A DNA stretch of 64,000 nt from contig CAZREI010000002.1 in the NCBI GenBank assembly GCA_964599285.1, forward strand, positions 37,339 to 101,338, given 5' to 3'. The translations under genes were made by a program, and so were the position numbers. The stretch is from VGLO01 sp964599285 (GTDB taxonomy: Bacteria > Patescibacteriota > Minisyncoccia > Minisyncoccales > Staskawiczbacteraceae). The notes under the pieces were generated by a model. That model was not told where the DNA came from. It worked only from the letters and a program-made list of their open reading frames with translations, and did no database searches. Positions 32,366-40,951 of this stretch are shown piece by piece. Every line of letters begins with the position of its first letter. Position 1 is the first letter of the stretch.

Positions 32366-34103
32366 TTACGCCTTGGCCTGGCGAAGCTTCTGAATGCCCA
32401 CGACTTCCTCGCGGAAATCATGGACGAAATCAGAGAGTTCGTCGGTGTGGTTGAGGTCACGGTTTTGTTGTTCCACCAGATCCACTGCCACCACCAGATC
32501 GTCCTTGCGCATCCCTTCCGGCTTTTTCTTGGAAAGGTCGCGTTGCAGAGCAATCGAAGTGGCTTGGTCGATGATACTCACGATCATCCCACCGTTCACG
32601 ATGTGACCGAGGGTGAAATCGCAGACACCATCTTTCTTCTTGACTTGGTAGAGCACCCGACGAGACGAGAACACCTCGTCACTGCCGAGCTTTGCCAGCT
32701 CCTCGCGCGTGTAACCGTTGTTAAGCGGCACTCGCTTGAGGTTGAGCTGGAAAATGTCCACCGCGCCTTGCGGAGTCGGACGCCCAATCTTGATCTTGCG
32801 ATCAATGCGCCCGTCACGAACCACAGCCGGGTCGAGGATGTCGGAGCGGTTCGTGGCCAGAATGACCAGAGCGCCCGAATCTTCGAGACCGTCCATTTCC
32901 GTCAGGAACATGGGAACGATCGTGCGTTCCACATCCGAGCTGATGCCCGAACCGCGCTTGGACAAGATCGCGTCGGCTTCGTCGATGAACACCACCGCCG
33001 GATAGCCATGCGTTTCCTTGTGCTTGCGCGCCCGCTGGAAGATTTGACGAACCGTTGCTTCGGCCATACCCACGAAACGATCGAGAATCTCGGGACCCTT
33101 GATGTAGATGAATCCCGCAGACTTCGAGCCGCCGTTGTAGATCTTGGCCAGAGCTGTCGCCGTCGCCTTTCCCAGCATGGTCTTGCCGCATCCCGGAGGG
33201 CCATAGAGGAGAATTCCCTTTACTGGCTTCTTGCCGTAGAACCGGAAAATATCCGGGTTCCTGTGTGGAAGCTCCACGGCTTCGATCATCTGTTTCTTGG
33301 CTTCCGCCAAACCACCGACATCGTTCCAAGTGACGTTCGTTTCAGCCGAAAAGCTGAAGCGTTCGTCGTCTTTCCCGAGGTTGCGGATGATGACGCTGGC
33401 CGTTCCGTCAAGCACGACGCGGTCGCCCTTTTCGAGCGCCTTGCCGAGCTTGCCGTTGAAAACGACCCGAACCGAAGACTGGTAGTCCACTTCCGAGAAC
33501 ATTTCGTCGATCACGCGTCGCAGGTAGCCGATGTCACCGCCCAGTTGCGTTGCCGCAACGTCGACGATTTGCATCGTCTCCATAACGATCGTGACCGTGT
33601 CGCCAGGGTTGACCTGTTTGTCCTTCGGCAGAAGGACTTCGAGGAACTTCCCTTCGACGGCGATGAGGGCAGTGTTGCCATAACTAGCAGATGCCTTCTT
33701 AGTGTACCATCGTTCGACATCTGCACAAAAATCGAGAAACACCTTTCCGTCGTGATCAGTGAAAATCTTGGAGCCCTGAAAACCCGCCACCACATGCTTC
33801 TTGGCCTTCATGACATGGGAGGTAAGACCCACATCGGGTTTAATCTCAAGCTCATCACCCACAGCGTAACCCCGCAACGTCCTGACGATATTATCCACTT
33901 TTTCAGTGCTGCCGTTCACCATAACAATGGACGAAGGGATTTTTACCTCCCTCTTCACTTCCACCGCCACCACCGTCGCATACGCGAAGGGGGGGGGTAG
34001 TGAGCTGTTCGAGCATCTCCTTCTGTTCGAGGAGCTTGGCTTTCGCCTGCTCGAGAGCGTCACGGAGCTTCTGGACCTGTTCTTGGACTTCACGTTCGTT
34101 CAT
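32366..34103 (-). CDS. ARC/Mpa-type proteasomal AAA ATPase, frameshifted at a G9 run
   Basis: About 578 residues when one base of the G run at 33989-33997 is ignored. A coiled coil (VQKLRDALEQAKAKLLEQKE) is followed by OB-like domains and an AAA domain: Walker A GILLYGPPGCGKTMLGKA, Walker B AVVFIDEADAIL, GSGISSDVERTIVPMFLTEM, and ILATNRSDILDPAVVRDGRI. This pattern is that of ARC/Mpa, the actinobacterial ring ATPase that unfolds pupylated proteins. The C-terminus (KLRQAKA) lacks the HbYX/QYL tail used to dock on the 20S core. The ATG at 34103 follows AGGAGGTCAGTC. Confidence 0.85.
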
Positions 34104-34390
34104 GACTGACCTCCTGACCTGACGTTCGCGGTTTGATCTTCAACGGGATTTTGCAGGCATACGTCAACTGCTCGCAAAACTTTCGCCCCCGCTGGATCGT
34201 CAATCGTTCCGATGGCAAAGTGAACATTCAGTCCCCTTGCCAACTCCAGTCCTCCCCGGACCGAAGCTACGATTAGTTTTTGTCCGTCATGGGAACTGGT
34301 CGGATCCTTCACGCGCACCTTCCAGACTGTTCGTCCTTTCGATGGCGTGTCGAACCCGACGACGAACCCATTGGTTCTTTTCGGGTTCAT
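34100..34390 (-). CDS. Orphan protein, first gene of the ARC operon
   Basis: A 96-residue soluble protein with alternating strands (GFVVGFDTP, RTVWKVRVKD, KLIVASVRGGLELARGL). Family not recognised. It overlaps the ATPase start by 4 bases (ATGA), so translation is coupled; AGAAAGGAACC precedes its ATG. The 34391-34512 leader carries no clear structure. Confidence 0.65.
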   Translation of the reverse strand: MNPKRTNGFVVGFDTPSKGRTVWKVRVKDPTSSHDGQKLIVASVRGGLELARGLNVHFAIGTIDDPAGAKVLRAVDVCLQNPVEDQTANVRSGGQS

Positions 34391-34512
34391 GACTGGTTCC
34401 TTTCTGAACTAGTGACCGATTTACCAAAAGACCGTCAGACCGTTTGACACCTCCTTTTAGTTTTCAAAGACCATTCCTAATGATCTCCAAGGCACATACC
34501 TTGAGATACCCC

Positions 34513-34541
34513 ATCTTATCACATTGACAGTTTTATGTCAA
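34513..34541 (-). promoter_or_regulatory. Promoter of the ARC operon
   Basis: On the minus strand TTGACA (34541-34536) and TAAGAT (34518-34513) are separated by 17 bases. Confidence 0.8.
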
Positions 34542-34560
34542 TAGTTTGTAGTAAAATAAA

Positions 34561-34591
34561 ATCCCCTAGCGCTTTGTTTGCACTAGGGGAT
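34561..34591 (-). terminator. Terminator of the gene at 34619-35053
   Basis: ATCCCCTAGTGC and GCGCTAGGGGAT pair on the minus strand and are followed by TTTATTTT. Confidence 0.88.
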
Positions 34592-34618
34592 ACTGTTGCC
34601 GACGGCGGTGCCGATGGC

Positions 34619-35053
34619 CTACGAAAAGATGTGCTCGACCAGTTCGGAGAGCGCCTTCTTGGCCTTGACCCACGGGTCGATGAGGACGACCTGCCAGTCC
34701 TTGCGGAGACCGACGTCGTCGCTGCCGACTTTGGGGAACTCGAGGCGGACGCAGGTCCAGAATGCCTTGTGAATGAGGTCTTCCTCGAGATGAACGGTCG
34801 CGTGCTCGCGGATGATCTCCTTCTTTTTCTCCTCGGTGATCTTGTCGCCGAGTTCGGGAATCTCCTTCTGTAGCCGGGTGTGCAAAGCCTTCGTTTTCTC
34901 CTCGGCGCCCACCATCACGACGTAGAGCTTCTTGAGATCGTCGGAAAGAATGCCCACGACTTCTTCGCCTTCCTCTACTCCGTAATCCGGAGACTTCATT
35001 CCCTTGAGAGAGACCTCGGATACCATTCCCATGACCTTCTTGAGAAACAACAT
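34619..35053 (-). CDS. Orphan 144-residue protein upstream of the ARC operon
   Basis: A soluble, charged protein with a beta-rich first half (VSEVSLKGMKSPDYGVEEGE) and a helical second half (ITEEKKKEIIREHATVHLEED). Family not recognised. TTGGAGGTTTGCC precedes the ATG. It has its own promoter and terminator and shares the GC-rich character of the ARC operon. Confidence 0.65.
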   Translation of the reverse strand: MLFLKKVMGMVSEVSLKGMKSPDYGVEEGEEVVGILSDDLKKLYVVMVGAEEKTKALHTRLQKEIPELGDKITEEKKKEIIREHATVHLEEDLIHKAFWTCVRLEFPKVGSDDVGLRKDWQVVLIDPWVKAKKALSELVEHIFS

Positions 35054-35136
35054 GGCAAACCTCCAATGTGTTACTCGAAAACCCTACACCGTGCAGGATT
35101 TCAGGGGTAACGAATTGACGAAATGTTCTGAAAATC

Positions 35137-35165
35137 ATTATATTACAATAGGGTTCTATTGTCAA
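35137..35165 (-). promoter_or_regulatory. Promoter of the gene at 34619-35053
   Basis: On the minus strand TTGACA (35165-35160) and TATAAT (35142-35137) are both consensus, with a 17-base spacer. Confidence 0.88.
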
Positions 35166-35258
35166 TGGTTTTGGTTTTCTTTGATTAAATTTTAGATTTC
35201 CTTGGCTGGTCTGGTAGGTTGACACAGATTTTTATTTTGCTATAATTCCACTATAAAG

Positions 35259-35494
35259 CTCTTTGTAATTAACTCCGCTCCGCCTGCAGATGTAACAGCA
35301 AATTAGCCTCGGTACCTGCAGTTCTATGCAAAGATTCTAATATGAGAAATGTAAAAATGCTTATGACCTCCTTAGAATTCAATCTTCTAAAAGACAGTTG
35401 TTATTTTCGGAATCATTAAATTAGAGGAACGAATGAAGTGCTAAATAGGCGATTTCAAGGATTATTAGAGATGAGTGGAGTTAATTACAGAGAG
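35259..35494. repeat. 236-bp element with 22-bp terminal inverted repeats
   Basis: CTCTTTGTAATTAACTCCGC at the left matches the inverse of GTGGAGTTAATTACAGAGAG at the right, 20 of 22 positions over the full arms. No open frame of note inside. The rest of the gap, 35495-35796, is AT-rich and probably holds the TrmB promoter; nothing else is recognised. Confidence 0.75.
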
Positions 35495-35796
35495 TTTTTT
35501 TAAGTTTTAAACTGGCGATAAACTTATTGGCCCTACATTAGGAAACTGCTGCAAATACCAAATTTTGATATCATTCCAGTGAGTTCTAATATTGTTTTCT
35601 TGCCAGAGCAAATGAAAATCTCCTTTACGGAGGTTTTTATTTTGCTTTAATGTTATTATTTGTAGAAATAAATTTGACATATTTATATATAAATATTATA
35701 TATAATACATACAATTACATAATATTGCAGGACAAAACTTGACAACAGTACATGATAGAATATATGATTGATTCAAATACATAAAAGCATATCATT

Positions 35797-36537
35797 ATGG
35801 AAATCATACCACTATTAAAAAAGTTCGGGCTTAGTGAAAAAGAAATCAAGGTATATTTGGCTTTGTTGGAATACGGCCCCGCTTCCGTAAGAAAATCAGC
35901 ACAAATAAGCGGCGTTAATCGAGGGACCGCCTACGATATTTTAAAATCTTTAAAAACAATGGGGCTTATCAGTTATTACCACAAGGGTGCAAAACAAATG
36001 TTTGCTGCTGAAGATCCTAGGAAATTTTTAGACGCTATTAATGAAAAAGAACAAAACCTCATTACCGTAAGACAAGATATGCAAAACGCCATACCGCTAC
36101 TTCAATCCTTGTATAGCAAGGCAGGCAGCAAGCCGACGGTGAAATTTTATGAAGGCATTAAAGCAATGAAAACTATTTTGCAAGATGTGCTTGAGGTTAC
36201 TGAACATTCGAAAGAAAAAACGTACTATATCTTTTCTTCTTCCACGATTCGCCCTTACCTGCACCAGGCGTGGCCGCTTTTTACAACAGAAAGAGTTAAA
36301 AGAGGTATTTACGTTAAGTCGATTGGGCTGGGCCACACTGGCACCAAAGCTCCCCTGGCAGAGAGAAAAGGAATTACCGAAAAGCAGGGCCCTCCTACGT
36401 ACTTTTTAATTTATCCGGGCAAGGTAGCCATGATTTCAGTTAATGAACACAAAGAATTGATGGGATTAATCGTACAAGATCAGGCAATGTTTGAATCGCA
36501 ATTACAGATTTTCAATTACATTTGGCAGACCCTGTAA
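35797..36537 (+). CDS. TrmB-family transcriptional regulator
   Basis: A 246-residue protein. The N-terminal winged helix is typical of TrmB: LKKFGLSEKEIKVYLALLEY, then ISGVNRGTAYDILKSLKTMGLI. A coiled stretch (EKEQNLITVRQDMQNAI) leads to an effector-like domain with VKFYEGIKAMKTIL. TrmB regulators were first described in archaea and are common in CPR. A target is not evident; the copper genes and ARC cassette are nearby but on other transcripts. Confidence 0.88.
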   Translation: MEIIPLLKKFGLSEKEIKVYLALLEYGPASVRKSAQISGVNRGTAYDILKSLKTMGLISYYHKGAKQMFAAEDPRKFLDAINEKEQNLITVRQDMQNAIPLLQSLYSKAGSKPTVKFYEGIKAMKTILQDVLEVTEHSKEKTYYIFSSSTIRPYLHQAWPLFTTERVKRGIYVKSIGLGHTGTKAPLAERKGITEKQGPPTYFLIYPGKVAMISVNEHKELMGLIVQDQAMFESQLQIFNYIWQTL

Positions 36538-36612
36538 AACCGTGAGTTACGAAATAGTTTGAAGGGGCTGTCACATCGCTCTTTTACAATTCCATAAAAC
36601 AAAGAAAGGACC

Positions 36613-37041
36613 ATGGTTATGGTAATCCGAAAATTAGAGGCAAAAGACGCAGAGCAAGTGGCTTTGCTCATACCTCAGTTAACCAAAAACATCATTGAGC
36701 CAGAAAATCTGGCTAGGCGGATCCGGGATTTGCCTAGCCAACCACATTCCCAGTTTTTCGTGGTTGAAAACGCGGGTCTTGTTGTTGGTTTTGGGGGATT
36801 GGCCTGGTATGTCATCCCTTCAAAAGGACTGATTGCCTGGGTTGAAGAAATTGTTGTAGACATAAGCTGCCGAGGCAGGGGCTATTCCCGCGCATTGATG
36901 CAATGCATTGCCCAAGAAATTGTTAGGCAAAACATCAAACAGGTCAAGCTAACCACTGGCACGCCCGAAGCGGCTGCATTGTATCGCAGCCTGGGGTTTG
37001 TCAAAAAGGACCAAGACTACTTCGTAAAAACGTGCGTCTAA
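36613..37041 (+). CDS. GNAT-family N-acetyltransferase
   Basis: A 142-residue protein. IRKLEAKDAEQVALLIPQL is the first strand-helix of the GNAT fold; WVEEIVVDISCRGRGYSRAL holds the acetyl-CoA-binding RGxGxSRAL; and AALYRSLGFVKK closes the fold. Substrate unknown. AAGAAAGGACC precedes the ATG; a second ATG two codons on is possible. It opens a run of small plus-strand genes with strong ribosome sites. Confidence 0.88.
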   Translation: MVMVIRKLEAKDAEQVALLIPQLTKNIIEPENLARRIRDLPSQPHSQFFVVENAGLVVGFGGLAWYVIPSKGLIAWVEEIVVDISCRGRGYSRALMQCIAQEIVRQNIKQVKLTTGTPEAAALYRSLGFVKKDQDYFVKTCV

Positions 37042-37065
37042 CCATCCACCAAAAAGGAGCTTGTT

Positions 37066-37707
37066 ATGAAAGAGCGGAAAAAATCGTGCGGACTGAATGC
37101 CAACTTGCAAGCATGGCAAGGAATTCAGTGGGAAGGAAATAACTGGAGCGGCGCGCAATGGCACCAGCTCGCCCGACTCTTAAACTCGGGGCAGCAATTC
37201 GGTTGCCTGGGAATTCACTACCCCTACTTAATTAGGGATTCCGAAACCGGCAATTGGTATGAAATTCCATCACAAGAAATGCCCGACGCTCACTGGTACG
37301 AAAGAGCGGTAATTCGAAGTGCAGCATACGATAATCCTCAAAGGATCTTCACCATTTTCTTTAGTTGGGAGGCGGGTTTCAGCGATCTTAGAAAAGCGTG
37401 GATATGGACACAGCCACCGAATGAAAACGGGGAGCCAGTGAATGCCATCGATTTTGACACTCTATCTGGCGGCGGCATTGACGGTGATCGTCCCTACCAA
37501 CCGAGCGTCTTGCAAACAACACACGGAGATTTGCTCAGAGTAGGAGAAGATACCATCTCTTTCCCAGAGTACAGCTATCGTGTTGATCCGCTCGTGGACG
37601 TGAAATACAAAGGGCGCCTCGATGGTCAGACTTACGGAGGCTTGTTCATCGTGCCACCAGATTACCAGGTAAAACTTTGGACCAATCAAATAAGATTCAG
37701 CGAGTGA
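37066..37707 (+). CDS. Orphan 213-residue protein
   Basis: A soluble protein rich in Trp, Gly and Asn (WQGIQWEGNNWSGAQWHQL). No signal peptide or membrane segment and no recognised family. Second half has beta-strand character. AAAAGGAGCTTGTT precedes the ATG. It lies 24 bases after the GNAT gene and is probably co-transcribed. Confidence 0.7.
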   Translation: MKERKKSCGLNANLQAWQGIQWEGNNWSGAQWHQLARLLNSGQQFGCLGIHYPYLIRDSETGNWYEIPSQEMPDAHWYERAVIRSAAYDNPQRIFTIFFSWEAGFSDLRKAWIWTQPPNENGEPVNAIDFDTLSGGGIDGDRPYQPSVLQTTHGDLLRVGEDTISFPEYSYRVDPLVDVKYKGRLDGQTYGGLFIVPPDYQVKLWTNQIRFSE

Positions 37708-37745
37708 TATGTTCCACCCACGGCACCTACTCAAAGGAGTTTTCC

Positions 37746-37940
37746 ATGAAAGAACCCAAGGGGTCACTCAAACTTACAATCGTCTTGGGCGTCTTGCTGG
37801 TGAAGCGCCCCATTACTGCCGACGACTCGGGGCAAGAAACTGCACACGACTCCAGTGGCAAACCATCACCCTACCTTGCTATGGATAAGCAGTATGGCAG
37901 GAATTGGGACCTAATCTTTGGCAAACCAAGTGCCAACTAA
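37746..37940 (+). CDS. Orphan 64-residue protein
   Basis: A short protein with a hydrophobic stretch near the N-terminus (LKLTIVLGVLLV) and a polar remainder. AAAGGAGTTTTCC precedes the ATG at 37746. A terminator follows. Confidence 0.6.
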   Translation: MKEPKGSLKLTIVLGVLLVKRPITADDSGQETAHDSSGKPSPYLAMDKQYGRNWDLIFGKPSAN

Positions 37941-37948
37941 TGGCACCT

Positions 37949-37985
37949 CAGGCTCTCCTTGCATAAACGCAGGAGAGCTTTTTAT
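37949..37985 (+). terminator. Terminator after the GNAT gene group
   Basis: GGCTCTCCTTGC and GCAGGAGAGC(T) pair and are followed by TTTTTATTT. Confidence 0.85.
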
Positions 37986-38113
37986 TTCAAAATAAGAGAA
38001 CTACCCTATACTGGAACTTTTCTCTATTGATATTTGGTAGTTGTGTTTTTCCCTAAGTACGGATACCATGGATACAATCATCTTGTAACTGCTCTTTGAC
38101 AGGAGGCATTTTT

Positions 38114-38296
38114 ATGAAACGGGAAAATGGCCAACGCAAGAAAATGTTTGAGGTGTACATTGACGTTGGAGAGGATTTGGACTTGGCTAGAAGAAAGCTA
38201 TTTGACCTGATGAGTAAAATAAACTCTAAAAATGAGCGGTTGGTTTTGGTCGTTATGACTGAAGCCGTACACCTTGAAACGGAGGATCATCTGTGA
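38114..38296 (+). CDS. Orphan 60-residue protein
   Basis: A short basic-then-acidic protein (FEVYIDVGEDLDLARRKLFD) with a beta-alpha-beta look and no recognised family. AGGAGGCATTTTT precedes the ATG at 38114. The upstream TTG in frame is not needed. Confidence 0.6.
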   Translation: MKRENGQRKKMFEVYIDVGEDLDLARRKLFDLMSKINSKNERLVLVVMTEAVHLETEDHL

Positions 38297-38305
38297 ACTT
38301 CCTAG

Positions 38306-38340
38306 GCCTGCGCGGTAGCAATATCGCCAGGCTTTTTTAT
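38306..38340 (+). terminator. Terminator
   Basis: GCCTGCGCGG and a CGCCAGGC arm, followed by TTTTTTATT. Confidence 0.75.
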
Positions 38341-38459
38341 TGGCACGCTTAGTATTCTGTAACCGGGCTTAGCGCGGTTGGTTGTTAATTTTTGGAATTC
38401 ATGTAAGATGAAATCAGGTTTTTGCTCTTTGTTGTTCTTTGTCAAAAAGGAGTTTTCTG

Positions 38460-39014
38460 ATGAACCTTAACCAATCGAAGATTGACCGCATCAACAACAT
38501 TATTCAAGACGCGTTCAAAGACTTTAATTACTCCCAAGGATTAGTAAGTTTCCTAGCAGAGTCAACTCCCTTCTTTGGAAAATTCTTCAGGACTTCAAGA
38601 TTAGCGAGAGTTGCCCAAAAACACATGGCGTGTTTGGAAAAACTCACGCAAGCTTTTGAACTTGGCTATGTTCCTGGCGGCATTGAAGGACACCCCGAAG
38701 AATGGACATACGTCACCCTGATTGGAGAATTGGACCTAAGATACTGCCCATTGAACATGGCGTATAGTAAAGAGCGACGTGCCCTGATCCAAGAAAGGCT
38801 GCGGACTTCTGGCGCCAGCGTGCTGGCAAAAACCCAAACAAACAGCGGCTACCAAATGCGCCTTAGTGTGGACGCGATTTTGGACCTGGAAGGACTTTCG
38901 CCTCCCATGAAAAACAGGCCAAGACAACTGAGTTACGGGAATGCCAATAAGAAATATTGGATTGCCTGGGCAAACGAAATCAAAAGAGAAATCAGCCAAC
39001 GACTAAGTCAATAA
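38460..39014 (+). CDS. Orphan 184-residue helical protein
   Basis: A mostly helical soluble protein (INNIIQDAFKDFNYSQGLVS at the start; GLSPPMKNRPRQLSYGNANK near the end). Family not recognised. AAAAAGGAGTTTTCTG precedes the ATG at 38460, and the leader TTGTTCTTTGTCAAAAAGG is shared with the gene at 40079. Confidence 0.65.
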   Translation: MNLNQSKIDRINNIIQDAFKDFNYSQGLVSFLAESTPFFGKFFRTSRLARVAQKHMACLEKLTQAFELGYVPGGIEGHPEEWTYVTLIGELDLRYCPLNMAYSKERRALIQERLRTSGASVLAKTQTNSGYQMRLSVDAILDLEGLSPPMKNRPRQLSYGNANKKYWIAWANEIKREISQRLSQ

Positions 39015-39027
39015 CCAGACCATACCC

Positions 39028-39052
39028 GGACATTATACTGTCTGGGTTTTTA
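39028..39052 (+). terminator. Terminator
   Basis: CCCGGACA and TGTCTGGG pair and are followed by TTTTTAATTT. Confidence 0.8.
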
Positions 39053-39194
39053 ATTTAAAAATTCGGAAGAAGTTCCTGAGTTTTTGCCTTCCCGAATCTT
39101 CATGGGTGCTTTTTGTTGACGCTATAATAAAAATATGTTATCTTTAAAAAGTGATTTTGATTCAAAGCTCTTTTCCAAAAGAAAGGACTGTGCT

Positions 39195-39920
39195 ATGCAA
39201 ACCGAAATGTGGCAGGAAGTGGTAGAGACTTTGTTTGGAATTTCATTCCAAAATCCCGAACTTCTTCGGCAAGCCCTTACTACCAGAAATCGACAGATAA
39301 ACGTCGAACCAGACGTCGGCTGCGGTGAAAGAATGGAAGTACTTGGAGATGCGGCCTTACGATTTCTGGCTGTGGAATATATCCACAAAAAACTTCGAGA
39401 AGGCAGAGAAGGAAAAGTCACAATGATTGTTGACAAAGTTGTTGCCAACAAGTTTCTTGGCAATCTGGCTTGTCAGCTGGGCATTGACCAACTGATTAGG
39501 ACGGGCCCATACGATCCTCACCCATCAACGTCAAGCAATGGTTCTTTGTATCCACAGAAGATCCATAGCGATGCTCTGGAAGCCATCTTTGGCGCGATCA
39601 TTTTGGATCAAGGTAGAACTCTGGGGCTAGAATGCATTGATCGGTTCTTGGCAAAGCATATTTTTCCGGCGTGCGACGAGTTTTTCTACGCAAGCTTTGA
39701 AGAATTGAGAAATCCCATGGATAGGGTTCAGCAGCTGGCCCGTTTGCGCTTCAAGAAAAATCCTAAATATCTTGCGCGGTATGCACGAACCAATTTTTCT
39801 TGGATTTGCGAATGCGTGGTCGGCAGGAACGTATTGGGACGAAGCCAGGGCCAAAATCGAAAAGATGCCCAGCGCAACGCAGCCCAAAACGCACTTGAGG
39901 TTTATTTTGCCAATAAATAA
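39195..39920 (+). CDS. Ribonuclease III-like protein
   Basis: A 241-residue protein. GERMEVLGDAALRFLAVEYI is the RNase III signature with catalytic Glu and Asp, and HSDALEAIFGAIILDQGRTL supplies the second acidic pair. A C-terminal dsRNA-binding domain ends GRSQGQNRKDAQRNAAQNAL. The stretch usually reading VNEETLA is VVANKFLGNLA. It would cleave double-stranded RNA. The start is ATG at 39195 after AAGAAAGGACTG. Its setting among orphan cassette genes suggests it is a second copy beside a host rnc elsewhere. Confidence 0.9.
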   Translation: MQTEMWQEVVETLFGISFQNPELLRQALTTRNRQINVEPDVGCGERMEVLGDAALRFLAVEYIHKKLREGREGKVTMIVDKVVANKFLGNLACQLGIDQLIRTGPYDPHPSTSSNGSLYPQKIHSDALEAIFGAIILDQGRTLGLECIDRFLAKHIFPACDEFFYASFEELRNPMDRVQQLARLRFKKNPKYLARYARTNFSWICECVVGRNVLGRSQGQNRKDAQRNAAQNALEVYFANK

Positions 39921-39930
39921 ACAAGTATCA

Positions 39931-39966
39931 TAGCCGCGCGGCTTACCGACGCGGCTTTTTTATTTT
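39931..39966 (+). terminator. Terminator
   Basis: AGCCGCGCGG and CGACGCGGCT pair imperfectly and are followed by TTTTTTATTTT. Confidence 0.8.
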
Positions 39967-40078
39967 ATTTCAATCAATTCTTTGAAGTGATTGCTAATCT
40001 GTAGGATTTGTGTAGGATTAAATAAAGTTTCAGTTCTTTTTTGTTCTTTCTTGTTCTTTGTCAAAGAGGAGTCTTGCG

Positions 40079-40459
40079 ATGAAGTATCCGCAGACCGTGG
40101 AAGTTCTTTCTGCACGCATTCGTCAGCATTACCCAAATGCCGCGGACCAACTGGAAGCCGCCGACAAGTTGCTTTTCAAGCAAGGCATATACCATGACAT
40201 CCAATTTCCGGCTTATCTGCTTTGGATGCTTGAGCAATTGGATGGGTTTGAGGATCGGGAAACAGCCGGCCGATGGTTGGGTTGGGCAGGAGCTAAGATG
40301 GATGGCATTACGGTATTGAACATTACTACGCTCCAAGACGTGCGCAATCTTGTCCGAGCCGACAAACTGACGCAAACGGAAAACAACCCCACGCCCCTTG
40401 GAAAGAAAAAATCCAAAAAACAAAAGGGGGTGCCTCGTGGAAACCCAAGAAATTCCTGA
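40079..40459 (+). CDS. Orphan 126-residue protein with basic tail
   Basis: A helical first two-thirds (YPQTVEVLSARIRQHYPNAA) and a Lys-rich C-terminus (GKKKSKKQKGVPRG). Family not recognised. AAAGAGGAGTCTTGCG precedes the ATG at 40079. It overlaps the start of the next gene by 23 bases. Confidence 0.65.
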   Translation: MKYPQTVEVLSARIRQHYPNAADQLEAADKLLFKQGIYHDIQFPAYLLWMLEQLDGFEDRETAGRWLGWAGAKMDGITVLNITTLQDVRNLVRADKLTQTENNPTPLGKKKSKKQKGVPRGNPRNS

Positions 40460-40868
40460 TTGGCTGCAGGCTAACAACCAGCCTCCGCTAACTACTGACG
40501 ATGTGTGCGCCGCGTGGATGCGCCTTATCAAAACAAAAGTGCATGGCAGGGTCATTGAACTTCAGTGCCATGGCGGCGATGGCTACCACATTGTCGCCAC
40601 CATCGACCAGGTTATTCCGATTCTGGGCGTGGGCATCGCATTGAAAATCCGTGATGCTTCCATAGTTGCCCAGCAAAACCAGGAAGCGGACTTCAATTAT
40701 CCGCGCACCGCTCTGCCTGAAGCACGGTATGTCTTTTTGGGAATACCTGATTTTCCGCCGGAGTTTCGCGACCACCTGATTGTCCTTCCAGCGGGAGGCG
40801 ATTGCCTGGACCAGTCGTGGGAAACCTCATTTGGCGGGTGCCTATGCATTGCGTTCATTTTTCTTTGA
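40437..40868 (+). CDS. Orphan 143-residue protein
   Basis: A soluble protein with no recognised family; it carries VIELQCHGGDGYHIVATIDQ and a Cys-containing end (DCLDQSWETSFGGCLC). The likely start is GTG at 40437, behind AAAAGGGGGTGCCTC; no ATG suits. Coupled to the preceding gene by overlap. Confidence 0.6.
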   Translation: METQEIPDWLQANNQPPLTTDDVCAAWMRLIKTKVHGRVIELQCHGGDGYHIVATIDQVIPILGVGIALKIRDASIVAQQNQEADFNYPRTALPEARYVFLGIPDFPPEFRDHLIVLPAGGDCLDQSWETSFGGCLCIAFIFL

Positions 40869-40874
40869 TCTTTG

Positions 40875-40903
40875 ACCTCCAATACGATTGGAGGCTTTTT
40901 TTA
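40875..40903 (+). terminator. Terminator
   Basis: CCTCCAAT and ATTGGAGG pair around ACG and are followed by seven T residues. Confidence 0.85.
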
Positions 40904-40951
40904 GAAGCTTACGTCCTGTAAGGATGGCCTTCCGCTCACGTCGTTACTGGT

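Noticed and set aside
32195..34000. A 601-codon open frame on the plus strand
   Set aside because: It is antisense to the ARC ATPase, in GC-rich DNA where stop codons are rare; the opposite strand shows all AAA motifs with promoter and ribosome site.
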